64,000 nucleotides of DNA from Candidatus Riflebacteria bacterium HGW-Riflebacteria-1 (GCA_002839445.1 PGYB01000002.1:310001-374000), one strand, 5' to 3'; numbered from the stretch's first letter, positions 34,449 through 46,683 are shown. Notes: a model not told the origin generated them from the letters alone. Program-made: numbers and translations.

Positions 34449-37339
34449 ATTACTACTTCCAGATTCTTGAGTTCGCAGCAGTTGTCGGCGTGCTCAGACA
34501 TCAGGTTGTCAATTCCGCGCAGCTGACTGATCACCGAGTGGCCGACAATTATGCGGGTATGTCTGCCAGACTTGCTCAGGCCCTCGAATTTTTCGGCAGT
34601 GGCGCGTGCCGGCCCGATGACACAAAACTCTGATCGTGAGCCCGCTTTAAGCACGCCGGCCATTACCAGGCCATAGTCGAGGCCTATGCCGATCTGGCAG
34701 GTCAATTTATGCTGCATTTCTCTTGCTGCAGTAATTTCATGATGCCGCAACATCATCAGGCGTGCGGCATGAATGGCATTCTGACAGGATTTTTCTCCTT
34801 CACCCGGGAAGAAAGCGACAATGGCATCGCCGATGAACTGCTCAATTTCGCCGCCGTTATGGTTTATTATCTCGACCATTTCTTTCAGATGATTGTTGAG
34901 AAGCTCGGCAATAGTCTCGGCTGAGTTGCTCTCTGAAAGCGTCGTAAAGTTGCGGATGTCTGAAAACAGAATTACCCCATAAAGCTCGCGTGCTGAATCG
35001 GTGCTGGTGATACTGAGCACTTCGTTGTCGAACGTTCGTGAAACAAATTTTCCGAGCAGTTTGCGCTCTTTCAGCCCGCTGATCATTGAATCGGTAGCTC
35101 GCGCCAGCATGCCAAGCTCGTTGTTGTGGGTGTAGGCAAAGGTTTTGTTAAAGCTTCCTTCGGCGATTGCAGCAAAGACTTCAGCCAGCCTGCCGGTTGG
35201 CTTGATGATCAGACTGGAAACCGACGCTGACAGCAGATAAATCGAGCTGGCAAGTAATGCGACAAGCGCATAGAGAAGAGTTCTTCTGACTTCACCCGCG
35301 GCTTTTATCTCTTTAATCGGGATTATGGCGCCGGCATAGTATAATTTTACCCTGGGAAGCGGTTCATAGATATAGACTTCGTCGTCGATGTGCATCTGCA
35401 TCTGATAGTCGGATGTCGCCGCCGCTTCGAGAAATTTTCTGAATTGCCGGCCACTCTGACTGTTCAAAAATTTGTGATTGTTGTCTGGATAAATCTTCTG
35501 GCCGGCGCTGATGTCGCGGTTGAGGCAGAAAAACTGGCTGCCGCTTCCCTTTTCGGCGAACTGCAGTTCCTCAATAATCATTTCCAGCAGCGTAGATGCA
35601 ATGTTGAGACCAACGAAGACGTAAGTGGCAAGTTTGTTGTCGCGCGTTAAAATCAGCGAATAAACCATCTGGCGGTCGTTATTGTCTCCCTCAAAAGTGC
35701 TGATACGCTCGAGTGAATCAAGAAAGACATCCATGGTGGACTGCGTTTCTGCTCCGCCAAAGGCCTTGCGTGTTGTCTTTTGCGAAGATGAAAGAATGAT
35801 TGGCTGGTAATCCGGCATTCCCTTTGACATATGTTCGTGCAACGCGTTGCATGATATGGCCAGATACTCGCAATAATAGCGGGCTAACCCCAGATTTTTC
35901 GCCGAAGTTGCGAACATTCTTGCCGTATGACCTGGTTTGAACAGGTGCAGGTAGCTGAGAGCATATTTATGACGCTGCAGATTTCTTTCTATGTCCGCGA
36001 AACCCCGCTGATTATCTACTTCCGCTTCCGAAACTAGCAGGTTATTGATTCTGCTGTCGCGGAATATGTCTCTAAGCAACATACCGGCCAGAGACGCCAT
36101 GTCCTCTGATTTTTCATCGATGGCCTTGAGTTTGGCGAAACCAGTCTGAACTCTTTCGTTGATAATGGCATCGGCAGACTGGTCGATAAGCTCCAGTCCC
36201 AGAAGCAGAAGTGCCAGAACCGGCAGCATGCCGGTCATGAAAAACAGCAGTCTGAAAGCGAATTTCAGCTTAAATCTGCTGTTGCGGCGCATATACCAGT
36301 AAAATATTGTCCAGGCTGCAAAGATCAGGGCTGCTGGCTTGGCAGAAACCGCTGCGGGTGCAGTGTCAACCGCTGCATTTATCAGCAACCATGCTATATA
36401 TGGAGAGCCATCGGCGATCATATCCTTATAAAGCCAATACCCTTGGCTCTGTTGCAACTGCCGGGTCGGAAAATTCGAACCCTTGTCATGCGCTGATTTC
36501 AGCAGTACAAGGGCACTGTCGCTGATCACAGACTCTTCGCCACCCTTTGCCATGACCGGTTTAAAACTCTTGTCGATTGTCGGGGAAAGAGTAAACACTG
36601 CTGCTGCTTCGCCGGCGCTTTCTCGGTAAACCTTTTCTGAGAGCCGCTCCAGCGCAAATTCAGGATTTTCTACCCAGTTCGCAGCGAAAAGTGCGATGAA
36701 ACCGCCAGAACATCTGCCGTTACGCTCGAATTTCTGCCAGAAAAGATAATGCGGGCGCCCTTCGAAAATGACCGGCGTCATCCTGCCAAATCGGCTGCTG
36801 GCAAGGTATTCCGGCGCTGAGTTCTCGCCAAAAACTCCGACAATGAAGCGCTCGCCAGTCTTATTGGACGTATCGCCGGGAGCTTCTTTGCTTAGGTCGA
36901 ACAGCGCAGAGAAAACGCGCGCCATGGCCGCGCGCTTTTGTGTGGCAAAAGGTGGTTTGTCGATGATGTCGAACTTGTCAGACTGTCTTTGAAAGGCCCA
37001 TACCCTGGCTGCGCTGGCAAACTCTGGCGGCATGTGGCGCTGGTAAATTTCTGCGATATGCTCAATTGACGATGTTTGCATCGTTTCGTCGTGGGCGAAA
37101 AACTCTTCGATCATCTGCCTGAAAACTGTTTCAAGCTGCGCGGTCAGTGAAAATTCGCTCTGGATGCGAGACATGACGCTGCGGCTCTGTTCGAGCAGTT
37201 TTTTATGATTTTCGCGGGCTTTCTTGCGGTTCAGATAAGATTCAGTCTGAACAAACATCGCCAGAAAAAGAGCGCCGAGCAGCAGCGGAAAAGAATAAGC
37301 AAAAATTGATCGTAATCGGCCTTGCCAGTTATTTTCCAT
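34445..37339 (-). CDS. Membrane class III nucleotide cyclase, subunit with both metal aspartates but no K/N/R
   Basis: Architecture and spacing equal those of the gene at 31494: helix, periplasmic domain, two helices, second periplasmic domain, helix, HAMP and cyclase domain. Both metal aspartates are present, D794 (FSDIRNF) and D838 (IGDAIVAFF), 44 residues apart as expected. The base-binding lysine is Q834, the second base contact is C906, the transition-state asparagine is A913 and the arginine is K917. The ATG at 37339 fits the hydrophobic N-terminus; the frame to 37726 is rejected because its extra 129 residues overlap the divergent promoter region and the ABC-F start. Confidence 0.87.
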   Translation of the reverse strand: MENNWQGRLRSIFAYSFPLLLGALFLAMFVQTESYLNRKKARENHKKLLEQSRSVMSRIQSEFSLTAQLETVFRQMIEEFFAHDETMQTSSIEHIAEIYQRHMPPEFASAARVWAFQRQSDKFDIIDKPPFATQKRAAMARVFSALFDLSKEAPGDTSNKTGERFIVGVFGENSAPEYLASSRFGRMTPVIFEGRPHYLFWQKFERNGRCSGGFIALFAANWVENPEFALERLSEKVYRESAGEAAAVFTLSPTIDKSFKPVMAKGGEESVISDSALVLLKSAHDKGSNFPTRQLQQSQGYWLYKDMIADGSPYIAWLLINAAVDTAPAAVSAKPAALIFAAWTIFYWYMRRNSRFKLKFAFRLLFFMTGMLPVLALLLLGLELIDQSADAIINERVQTGFAKLKAIDEKSEDMASLAGMLLRDIFRDSRINNLLVSEAEVDNQRGFADIERNLQRHKYALSYLHLFKPGHTARMFATSAKNLGLARYYCEYLAISCNALHEHMSKGMPDYQPIILSSSQKTTRKAFGGAETQSTMDVFLDSLERISTFEGDNNDRQMVYSLILTRDNKLATYVFVGLNIASTLLEMIIEELQFAEKGSGSQFFCLNRDISAGQKIYPDNNHKFLNSQSGRQFRKFLEAAATSDYQMQMHIDDEVYIYEPLPRVKLYYAGAIIPIKEIKAAGEVRRTLLYALVALLASSIYLLSASVSSLIIKPTGRLAEVFAAIAEGSFNKTFAYTHNNELGMLARATDSMISGLKERKLLGKFVSRTFDNEVLSITSTDSARELYGVILFSDIRNFTTLSESNSAETIAELLNNHLKEMVEIINHNGGEIEQFIGDAIVAFFPGEGEKSCQNAIHAARLMMLRHHEITAAREMQHKLTCQIGIGLDYGLVMAGVLKAGSRSEFCVIGPARATAEKFEGLSKSGRHTRIIVGHSVISQLRGIDNLMSEHADNCCELKNLEVVI

Positions 37340-37526
37340 GATCCCGCTCATCGCTTGCGTGGTATTCAGGTTGGCGTCAGAGCCAAGCCTGCGGCAGCAT
37401 GAGTTTAACCCGGCTGCATGGCATAAGCAAGCCTGCGCTGAAAAACAAATGCATGTATAGTTGCTGACCGTTTGAATATAGGCTGACAAAGTGCTAGAAT
37501 GCAGCAGAGCAAACGGGGACCCTTTT

Positions 37527-39530
37527 ATGTCATTGCAGATCAGTAATCTCGAAAAATCGTTCAGCGTCAGGAAACTGTTTTCTGGCGTGACTTTTGCCGT
37601 CAACCCGGGCGAGTGCGTCGCGCTGGTCGGCAGCAACGGTTCGGGCAAGACGACAATGATGAAAATCATTCTTGGCCAGGAAGCGCCAGATACCGGCAAG
37701 GTCACCAGTCCCAAAGACAGCCGCATCGGTTATCTGCCACAGGAAATATTTCTGGCAGACAACGAAAACTGGAGCCGCGAAAAAGAGACGATGACCCTGT
37801 GGGAACTCTCTACACAGGCTTTCGACCGTCTCAAGGCCATAAAAATCCGTATCGAAACGATCGAGCACGAGATGGCTTCGGGAGAGATCTCAGCAGCAAC
37901 ACAGGATGAATACGACCACCTGGTTCTTGAGTTCGACCGTGCTGGCGGATATACCTGGCAGGCGAAGACGATCAGGCTGCTCAAGGGTTTTGGCTTTCCC
38001 GAAAGCAGGTTTCATGACCCGCTTAAAACCTTTTCGGGCGGCTGGCAGATGCGCGCCTATTTTGTGCGCCTGCTGCTGAGCGAACCCGACTACCTGCTGC
38101 TCGACGAACCGACCAACTATCTTGATATTTCGTCGATTTCGTTTCTCGAAGACTATCTTGGCTCATATACCGGCGGCATTCTGGTGGTTTCGCATGACCG
38201 CTACTTTCTCGACGAACTGGCCAGCTCGGTTGTTGCGTTGATGCCGGAAGGCTCACGCACCTTTCGCGGCAATTATTCAGGTTTTCTCGAAGCGCGCGAA
38301 ACCTGGGCGATGGAAGCGCAAGCCGCCCAGGACCGTCAGGACCGCGAACGCAAACGCGTCGAAAAATTTATTGAGCGCTTCAGATTCAAGGCCAGCAAGG
38401 CCTCGCAGGTGCAAAGCCGCATCAAACAACTCGATAAAATCGAGAAAATCGGCCAGGTACGCGCGTTGCCCAAGTTGAGCTTCAGCTTTCCGAAGTGCGA
38501 GAGCAGCGGCGAAATTGTCTTGCGCGGCGAGAACATTGGGCGCTCTTACGGCGATCATCATGTGCTCAAAGATGTTTCTTTCATACTCAATCGCGGTGAC
38601 CGCCTGGCGATCATCGGCGAAAACGGCGCCGGCAAAACCACGCTGATGCGCATTCTCGCCGGCGAAGACGCCATGTGGAGCGGCCGGCTCGAAGGCGGTT
38701 ATCGCGTGCATTTTGGTTATTTCGCGCAGGACGAAGAAATCAGCTTTGTCGGCGATGAGACCGTGCAGGACCGGGTTATGCGTGAGGCGCCGCTCGACGC
38801 GGTGCCACAGGTGCGCAACCTGCTCGGAGCCTTTCTGTTCTCTGGCGACGATGTCGAAAAGTCGGTGCGCGTGCTTTCTGGTGGCGAAAAGAGTCGCCTT
38901 GGCCTCGCCCGCATGATGCTGCGCCCATGCAATCTCCTGCTGCTCGACGAACCGACCAACCATCTCGACATCAACAGTCGTGAAGCGCTTCTCAACGCTC
39001 TCGAAGATTTTCCCGGCACGATAATTATTGTGTCGCATGACCGCTTTTTTCTCGACAGTCTGGCAACACGCATTCTGGCAATTGATAACGGGCGGGTTAC
39101 CGTTTATGACGGCAACTACAGCCAGTATCTCTGGGCCCGACAGTGTCGCGACCTCAATGGCGATGGGCCAGAAGAGATCGTAGATGCTGAAACCCGCACC
39201 GTCAGTGATAAAAAGCAAATGGCGCGCGAGAACAATAAACAGCAGAAACAGCTGAGTAACCGCCTGCAAAAGCTTAAACGCGAGATCGAAGAAGCCGAAT
39301 CACGTGTTTCTCAGCTCGAAATGGCACTTGCTGAAGTCGAAGGTCAGCTCGCATCGCCACCAGCAGAGTGGGCTCCGGCAAGAGTGGCCGAAGCCGCCCG
39401 GCGTCATGCCGATGTCAACGTGCAACTCGAACAGGCGATTGCCGCATGGGAGGGCCTGCACGGTGAAGACGAGCAGGTCTCTGCCGAATTGACGCGTCTT
39501 AAAGAAGGAGTCGCCAATGGCGAACAATGA
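37527..39530 (+). CDS. ABC-F family ATPase
   Basis: A 667-residue protein without membrane segments and with two ABC domains. The first has [17 protein letters not shown] and [11 protein letters not shown]; the second has [17 protein letters not shown] and [12 protein letters not shown] charged linker lies between them and a coiled coil at about 560-660. This is the plan of ribosome-associated ABC-F proteins such as Uup. The ATG at 37527 is chosen as the first start giving the canonical N-terminal strand. The last 14 bases overlap clpS. Confidence 0.92.
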   Translation: MSLQISNLEKSFSVRKLFSGVTFAVNPGECVALVGSNGSGKTTMMKIILGQEAPDTGKVTSPKDSRIGYLPQEIFLADNENWSREKETMTLWELSTQAFDRLKAIKIRIETIEHEMASGEISAATQDEYDHLVLEFDRAGGYTWQAKTIRLLKGFGFPESRFHDPLKTFSGGWQMRAYFVRLLLSEPDYLLLDEPTNYLDISSISFLEDYLGSYTGGILVVSHDRYFLDELASSVVALMPEGSRTFRGNYSGFLEARETWAMEAQAAQDRQDRERKRVEKFIERFRFKASKASQVQSRIKQLDKIEKIGQVRALPKLSFSFPKCESSGEIVLRGENIGRSYGDHHVLKDVSFILNRGDRLAIIGENGAGKTTLMRILAGEDAMWSGRLEGGYRVHFGYFAQDEEISFVGDETVQDRVMREAPLDAVPQVRNLLGAFLFSGDDVEKSVRVLSGGEKSRLGLARMMLRPCNLLLLDEPTNHLDINSREALLNALEDFPGTIIIVSHDRFFLDSLATRILAIDNGRVTVYDGNYSQYLWARQCRDLNGDGPEEIVDAETRTVSDKKQMARENNKQQKQLSNRLQKLKREIEEAESRVSQLEMALAEVEGQLASPPAEWAPARVAEAARRHADVNVQLEQAIAAWEGLHGEDEQVSAELTRLKEGVANGEQ

Positions 39531-39827
39531 TACAGCGCCGCAACGTGGCGTTCTCGAAAAAACCAGGCAGAAGACCACAAAACCACCGATGTACAAGGTT
39601 TTTCTGCTCAATGATGATTACACGACCATGGAATTCGTGGTAGAAGTGCTCGAAAGCATTTTCGGGCATTCAAAAGTGCAGGCAACCAGCATAATGTTGC
39701 ATGTTCACCGCAACGGCAAAGGCCTGGCCGGGGTGTATACCCGCGAAATCGGCGAGACCAAGGTTGCCCGCGTGCACGCCACTGCCCGGGAAAATGGCTA
39801 CCCGCTTAAATGCGATATGGAGAAAGA

Positions 39828-39831
<4 letters not shown>
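39517..39831 (+). CDS. clpS: ATP-dependent Clp protease adaptor ClpS
   Basis: A 104-residue protein with a flexible N-terminus and the ClpS core: [20 protein letters not shown] and the N-degron pocket residues around [20 protein letters not shown]. ClpS delivers proteins with destabilising N-terminal residues to ClpA. AAGGAG precedes the ATG inside the ABC-F gene, and the stop overlaps the clpA start by four bases, so the three genes form one translationally coupled unit. Confidence 0.96.
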
Positions 39832-42086
<2,255 letters not shown>

Positions 42087-42090
42087 GTTT

Positions 42091-42264
42091 ATGAAGAAGA
42101 CTGATAAAGTCGAAGACTTGAAGGCGGAATATGCCAGAAAAGAACTGGGCAATGGCACGCGCGGGAAATATTTCAAGTCTTACAACGAGTCAAACAATCT
42201 TGTGCTGCTTCGGCCTGAGCTTTCATTTTCGAATTTTTTATCGAGAACAGCTAACTTAAGCTAA
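42091..42264 (+). pseudogene. Truncated antitoxin-like small protein
   Basis: A 57-codon frame starts nine bases after clpA. Its middle part (EYARKELGNGTRGKY, then NNLVLLRPEL) follows the common pattern of small proteins annotated as antitoxin-like: E-Y-D, G-x-R-G-K-Y, N-L-V-x-L-x-P-D. Those proteins continue for about 25 residues with a helix containing V-N-E-A-L; here the frame loses similarity after RPEL and stops. There is no toxin gene next to it. A decayed copy is likely, but an active short protein cannot be excluded. Confidence 0.45.
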
Positions 42265-42379
42265 ACATATTTCTGACATCTGCCGATGTGACGAGCGGCG
42301 TATTGTACGCTGTTAAAAAGTCCAGGTCGTGGGCGGCTGAAAGCTGCCGTCTGCGAAAATGGGCACAAAGGAGCTGGGT

Positions 42380-43672
42380 ATGAAAAGAAATACCGCAATA
42401 GTCGCATTGGCAGCCTGGCTGTTAGCATCGCCGGTCTGTGCGCAGAGCTATTCTTTATCGCAGCAGCAGGTGCGGCAGAACGGCTTTTCGAACTCGATGC
42501 AGACGGCAATGAGCAGAGCTGCCGACCCTTATAGTGCGACCCAGAATGCACCTGAATATCTGGGGCAGAGTGGATCATTGCCTCCGATCACGGTTGCGCC
42601 GGGTTCATCAGGCGCGCCGCAGCAGTTGAGTTTGCCGCCGATCACCGGAAACATGAGCGGAAGTTCATCTGGAGTCTATTCGCAGATTGCCGCGCCGGTG
42701 CCGGTGCAACGCCCGATGCGGGCACCGGTTGTCAAAAGCGGCAACCGCAAGGCCGCTGCTGGCAGCGAAATCTATTCGCAGGAACCGCTGAACCTGCCGC
42801 CGGTAACCACGTTGCCGGTGCCGTCGCGCACAGTGCTGCCGCCGTTATACTCGGATACGATGATGACAGTTCCGCTCGAAGAGGCGGTTACCAGGGTTTT
42901 GGCCTGCAATATGTCCGGCTTCACCGGGTTGACGCACACTACTTCAGCAGATGTCAGCAAGGCCGGTTCGTTCAAGATGGGCTTTCATTCGAGCTGGTTC
43001 GATCTTGACCGCGTTTATGACCGTCAGTTGGCAAGTAATGAGAGTGGCGATATGCTCGAACTGCCGATTTTCTTTAACTACGCAGTTACCGACGATCTTG
43101 AAATCATTTATGTGATTCCGGTTGTCGATTACACCATCAAGTCGCGCATTCTCTGGACTCGCGATCTTTCTGAATCCGGCACCGGCGATTCAAAGCTGGG
43201 CTTTAAATACCGCATTTTCGATAACCCGCAATACCAGATGCGCGGCGCTTTTGGTCTCGGCTTCAAGTTTCCGACCGGTAACGACAGCAAGGGCCTTGGC
43301 ACCGGCAAAACCGACTTTGAGATCTTTACCGCGTTCAGCAAGAGTTACGAAAAGGTTGTCGGTCATCTTAACCTTGGTTATGTAATGACCGGCGATCCGA
43401 ATACACAGTTCTACCCTGACGGTCTTGCCGACAAGTTTTATTACAACTTCGGCATTGAATATCCGCACACGCACAACGTGACGGTAATGGCCGAACTTGC
43501 CGGCGAAGACTGGGGCGCCGAAGGCCTCAAGGTCGATATCATACCGGGTTTGCGCTACACGCCGACCGAAAACTTCGCGTTCGAAGTTGCCGTGCCGATA
43601 TCAGTCACCAACGACCAGCGCTATGGCTATAACTACCGCCTGGTGCTTGGCCTGACCACTTTCTTTCAGTAA
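42380..43672 (+). CDS. Outer-membrane beta-barrel protein
   Basis: The 430-residue product has a signal peptide (about 1-22), a proline- and serine-rich low-complexity region with repeated LPPI-type words (about 60-150), and a C-terminal region (about 185-430) of alternating beta strands ending in TTFFQ. The barrel part resembles the transporter-like outer-membrane proteins of the phenol-degradation MetA group. AAAGGAG precedes the ATG. Residues 60-150 could span the periplasm. The substrate is unknown. It supports a diderm cell envelope. Confidence 0.8.
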   Translation: MKRNTAIVALAAWLLASPVCAQSYSLSQQQVRQNGFSNSMQTAMSRAADPYSATQNAPEYLGQSGSLPPITVAPGSSGAPQQLSLPPITGNMSGSSSGVYSQIAAPVPVQRPMRAPVVKSGNRKAAAGSEIYSQEPLNLPPVTTLPVPSRTVLPPLYSDTMMTVPLEEAVTRVLACNMSGFTGLTHTTSADVSKAGSFKMGFHSSWFDLDRVYDRQLASNESGDMLELPIFFNYAVTDDLEIIYVIPVVDYTIKSRILWTRDLSESGTGDSKLGFKYRIFDNPQYQMRGAFGLGFKFPTGNDSKGLGTGKTDFEIFTAFSKSYEKVVGHLNLGYVMTGDPNTQFYPDGLADKFYYNFGIEYPHTHNVTVMAELAGEDWGAEGLKVDIIPGLRYTPTENFAFEVAVPISVTNDQRYGYNYRLVLGLTTFFQ

Positions 43673-43696
43673 TCCAGCTTCTTCTCTTTAAGCTTT

Positions 43697-43734
43697 CAAC
43701 AAAAAACCGCCGGCGAACCGGCGGTTTTTTGTTG
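43697..43734. terminator. Bidirectional intrinsic terminator
   Basis: A perfect 17-base stem with a four-base loop (CGAA) has six A on one side and six T on the other, so it can end transcription of both converging genes, the barrel protein and the SPFH protein. Confidence 0.93.
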
Positions 43735-43750
43735 CGTGAGAAACGCTGAA

Positions 43751-44908
43751 TTACTGGGCTTTTTCGCCACATTCGGGGCAGAATTTGATGCCGCCGGGAA
43801 TTGAAGCTTTGCATTTGGGGCAGCTGGCGCTCTGCGGCTTGCCGCATTCGGGGCAGAACTTGGCGCCTTCTTTGATCTGGACACCGCAACCGATGCAGGG
43901 GACCTTGCCCTGACTGTTGGGCTTGCCGCAGTCGGGGCAGAACTTGGCGTTAGCGTTCATCGCTGCGCCACAGGAGCAGCTGATAGTGGCAGCTGAAGCC
44001 TGCTGTGGCTGCTGCATGCCCATTCCGCCCATCATGCCCATACCGGCACCGAGACCCATGCCTGCGCCCATGCCAACACCCATGCCGGCCATGCCGTTCG
44101 GGTTGGCGGCCGCGGTGTTCATGGCGTTGAGGCGCTCGATGGTGGAGTAAGCGTTGAGGCCCTGATGGTTGATATTGCCCATGGCGTTGATCGCGTGCGC
44201 GTCAGCCATTTTGTCAGAAATTTTGTCGATGCGTTCCTGCGTCTTTTCGTCAAAATCGGTGTTTTCGATTCTGAAGTCTTCCATTTCAAAGCCGAGCGGC
44301 AGAAATTCCGGCGCAACCAGCTCACTGAGCTGCTTGGAGAGTTCCATGCGCTTGCTGTCGACTTCGGCATAGCTGAAGCCGCTTGTAGCAAGAACGTTGG
44401 TCAGCGGTTCCATGATGCGGTCAACGATGACGTTTTTGATGGCGCTGATCGGGTAAGCGTCAGCGTTGCTGACGAACTCGGTGAAGAACTTGCGTGGATC
44501 AGTGATATGAAACGAGAAGTTGCCGAAGGCGCGCAGCCCGACCGGGAACTTATAAACGGGGTCAGTGTACTTAACCGGCGCCTTGGTGCCCCATTTCTGG
44601 TTCAGGAAGGTAGTGATGCGGATAAAGTAGACGTTCGCCTTGTGTTCAGAGGTGAAGCCCTGCATGATCTTGCTGATAGTGGTCCAGAAGGGCAGGTTGG
44701 CGGTTCGCAGTTCAAACATGCCGGGATAATCGTGAATAGCTTTGATCTGGCCTTCATAAACAAAAATCGCAGCCTGCCCCGGATTGATAATGAGCTTGGA
44801 AGCATTTTTTAACTCGTCGTTGGTGCCATTCCATCTCCAGATCAGCAGATCAGGATCGGCATCCTTCCACTCAATAACTGAACGCATCTGATTAGCAAAA
44901 AAGCCCAT
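43751..44908 (-). CDS. SPFH-domain protein with C-terminal zinc ribbons
   Basis: The 385-residue product has an N-terminal SPFH-like region (about 15-235, starting MGFFANQMRSVIEWKD), a glycine/methionine-rich linker (about 265-310) and three zinc-ribbon units with CxxC pairs (about 315-385, each ending CPxCG-K or CPECG). Proteins with this plan are called virion core protein-like or YdjI-like; they may organise membrane or protein complexes. GGGAGG lies eight bases before the ATG at 44908; the frame running further upstream uses the promoter -35 as a start and is rejected. Confidence 0.88.
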   Translation of the reverse strand: MGFFANQMRSVIEWKDADPDLLIWRWNGTNDELKNASKLIINPGQAAIFVYEGQIKAIHDYPGMFELRTANLPFWTTISKIMQGFTSEHKANVYFIRITTFLNQKWGTKAPVKYTDPVYKFPVGLRAFGNFSFHITDPRKFFTEFVSNADAYPISAIKNVIVDRIMEPLTNVLATSGFSYAEVDSKRMELSKQLSELVAPEFLPLGFEMEDFRIENTDFDEKTQERIDKISDKMADAHAINAMGNINHQGLNAYSTIERLNAMNTAAANPNGMAGMGVGMGAGMGLGAGMGMMGGMGMQQPQQASAATISCSCGAAMNANAKFCPDCGKPNSQGKVPCIGCGVQIKEGAKFCPECGKPQSASCPKCKASIPGGIKFCPECGEKAQ

Positions 44909-44960
44909 GTTATATCCTCCCGTGCTAGCATAAAATTCGAATAACGTATAAACTCTTACC

Positions 44961-44989
44961 AGTATAAACAAAAAACAACCGTATATCAA
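44961..44989 (-). promoter_or_regulatory. Sigma-70-type promoter for the SPFH gene
   Basis: TTGATA (44984-44989) and TATACT (44961-44966) on the minus strand are separated by exactly 17 bases. Transcription would start about 50 bases before the ATG at 44908. Confidence 0.55.
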
Positions 44990-45019
44990 TAACCCTTTTC
45001 AAACTCTGTTGGATAAACT

Positions 45020-45586
45020 ATGAACAGCGAAATGAATCTGCTCGAAGCTCTTGAAAGCAAAGACGAAGCACTGGTGCTTAAGCTGATCGCCGCAGGATGC
45101 GCCATAGACATAAGTGATAGAGAGGGCATCGCTCCGCTGCATCTCGCCGCCAAACACGGGCTTAGGGAAGCGACAGAAGCGATTTTGCAGGCTGGCGCGG
45201 TTGTCGATGCGACGAGCGCCTTTGGCGTTACCGCACTGCATCTTGCTGCTGCCCGCAGCAAGCCAGTAACATTTGCCATCTTGCTCGCGCACGGTGCTGA
45301 TTTTAAACGAACCGAACGCGATGGCTGGACCCCGCTGCACTGGGCCGCCTTTCGTGGCTGCCTGCCGATTGTCGAACAGCTTGTCGATCTTGGCGCCGCG
45401 GTTAACCAGGCTGATGTTGACGGCTGGACACCGCTACATCTCGCCGCGCAGCAGGGATACCCCGGTGTCGTAAAAGTGCTGCTGCAGGCGCGTGCCGACG
45501 TTTCGTTAACAACAGAAAACGGCCAGACCGCAATCGATCTGGCCGTTTCACAAAAACGTGAAGAGGTTGTTACTCTGCTGCGCTAG
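45020..45586 (+). CDS. Ankyrin-repeat protein
   Basis: A 188-residue protein made almost wholly of about five ankyrin repeats of 33 residues, with repeated GIAPLHLAAKHG, GVTALHLAAARS, GWTPLHWAAFRG and GWTPLHLAAQQG. There is no signal peptide, so it is probably a cytoplasmic protein-binding scaffold. Its last 17 bases overlap the 3' end of the convergent peptidase gene. Confidence 0.9.
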   Translation: MNSEMNLLEALESKDEALVLKLIAAGCAIDISDREGIAPLHLAAKHGLREATEAILQAGAVVDATSAFGVTALHLAAARSKPVTFAILLAHGADFKRTERDGWTPLHWAAFRGCLPIVEQLVDLGAAVNQADVDGWTPLHLAAQQGYPGVVKVLLQARADVSLTTENGQTAIDLAVSQKREEVVTLLR

Positions 45587-46472
45587 CTGCTGCCGCCGGG
45601 TTATCTTCACGCACTTCCTGCTGGCTGATGCCAGAAACTTTGCTGAAGTCATCGTTGCTGATCCAGCTGTCAAGCTGCTTGGCGCGCAGAATCAGGAACG
45701 GGTGGGTCATGGTCGAAGTGATAATCGCAGTGTAGGTCTTGTTGATGAAAGATTCATCACTTGCATCTTCGTAAGCTCTGATCTGGCGCAAAAATTCTGC
45801 TTCATCCATTTCAGCGTAGAGCTTTGGCGAAGCTGCCGCCATTTTCATAAAGGCGCGGTTGGCAATATGCTGATTCTGAACGCAGAGCAGGCCCGCGCGG
45901 TCGCTGGTCATTTCTGATTTTCTTTCCCAGTCAAAAAGGGCCAGCTGCAGGCCAGTGCTGATAATTGAAGAGACGCCAAGCGTGGCTGCTGCCGCGATAT
46001 CAAGAACGATCTTGAAGTTGCGGGCCATGGTTTTATAGAGCACGTGACCACATTTGATGTGACCAAGCTCATGCGCGAGAATAAAGAAAATTTCTTCTTC
46101 ATCCATCGCTTCGATCAGGCCCGAAGTCATAACGATAAAAGGCTTGGTCTGACCATAGGTATAAGCATTTGGTACGGGGCTTGTTGTAATGAAAAGATCG
46201 GGTTCTTCCATGTCGAGAATACGCGTGGCGTAGCGCAGGGTTTCGCGCAGACGCGGCAGCATTTTTCCCTTGACCTGAACGTTGCTCGCCAGATTGGTGA
46301 TGCGAAAAAACTGCTCAAATCCTATTTCCATGAGCTTCTTGATAAGAAATTCAAAGCCGGGTATTGACTGCAGGGCGTTGATGGCCTGTCTGTCCCAGGG
46401 GTGCTGGAAGTCTTCGGCCTTGAGATTCGGGAAGGTTTTCAACCGTCTTCTGATCGTGATGTCGTTTTCCAA
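45570..46472 (-). CDS. M48-family zinc metallopeptidase
   Basis: The 300-residue product carries the zinc motif HELGH in FILAHELGHIKCGH near residue 135 and the third ligand region SEMTSDRAG near 185. There is a hydrophobic stretch (about 155-175) that could dip into the membrane, but no signal peptide. It resembles Zn-dependent proteases of the Ste24/HtpX group. The start is TTG with AGGAGAG upstream. The C-terminus is rich in alanine and may be disordered. Confidence 0.88.
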   Translation of the reverse strand: MENDITIRRRLKTFPNLKAEDFQHPWDRQAINALQSIPGFEFLIKKLMEIGFEQFFRITNLASNVQVKGKMLPRLRETLRYATRILDMEEPDLFITTSPVPNAYTYGQTKPFIVMTSGLIEAMDEEEIFFILAHELGHIKCGHVLYKTMARNFKIVLDIAAAATLGVSSIISTGLQLALFDWERKSEMTSDRAGLLCVQNQHIANRAFMKMAAASPKLYAEMDEAEFLRQIRAYEDASDESFINKTYTAIITSTMTHPFLILRAKQLDSWISNDDFSKVSGISQQEVREDNPAAAASAAE

Positions 46473-46622
46473 TGCCTCTCTCCTTTAATGGTTGCTGGTC
46501 GAACTTGCGTAACTTACCATATCAGCATAAGGCAAAATCACTTTTTTTCCAATACCTTTCACTGCAGTTGTGCAACCGCATATTGCGCAGATGGTTTCGC
46601 TGTTACTGGCAAGGTAAGGTTA

Positions 46623-46651
46623 TTGCTGATTGATCAAGGCTGTGTTAATCT
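46623..46651 (+). promoter_or_regulatory. Candidate promoter for the SLC12-type transporter
   Basis: TTGCTG (46623-46628) and TAATCT (46646-46651) are 17 bases apart, and the ATG at 46684 follows at a plausible distance. It is a weak match on both boxes. Confidence 0.3.
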
Positions 46652-46683
46652 TTGAGCAAAGAAAATTCAGCAGCGGGGGCTCT

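Noticed and set aside
34445..37726. Cyclase frame extended upstream to 37726
   Set aside because: The extra 129 residues have no family likeness, overlap the start of the divergent ABC-F gene and its promoter region, and precede the natural membrane-helix start at 37339.
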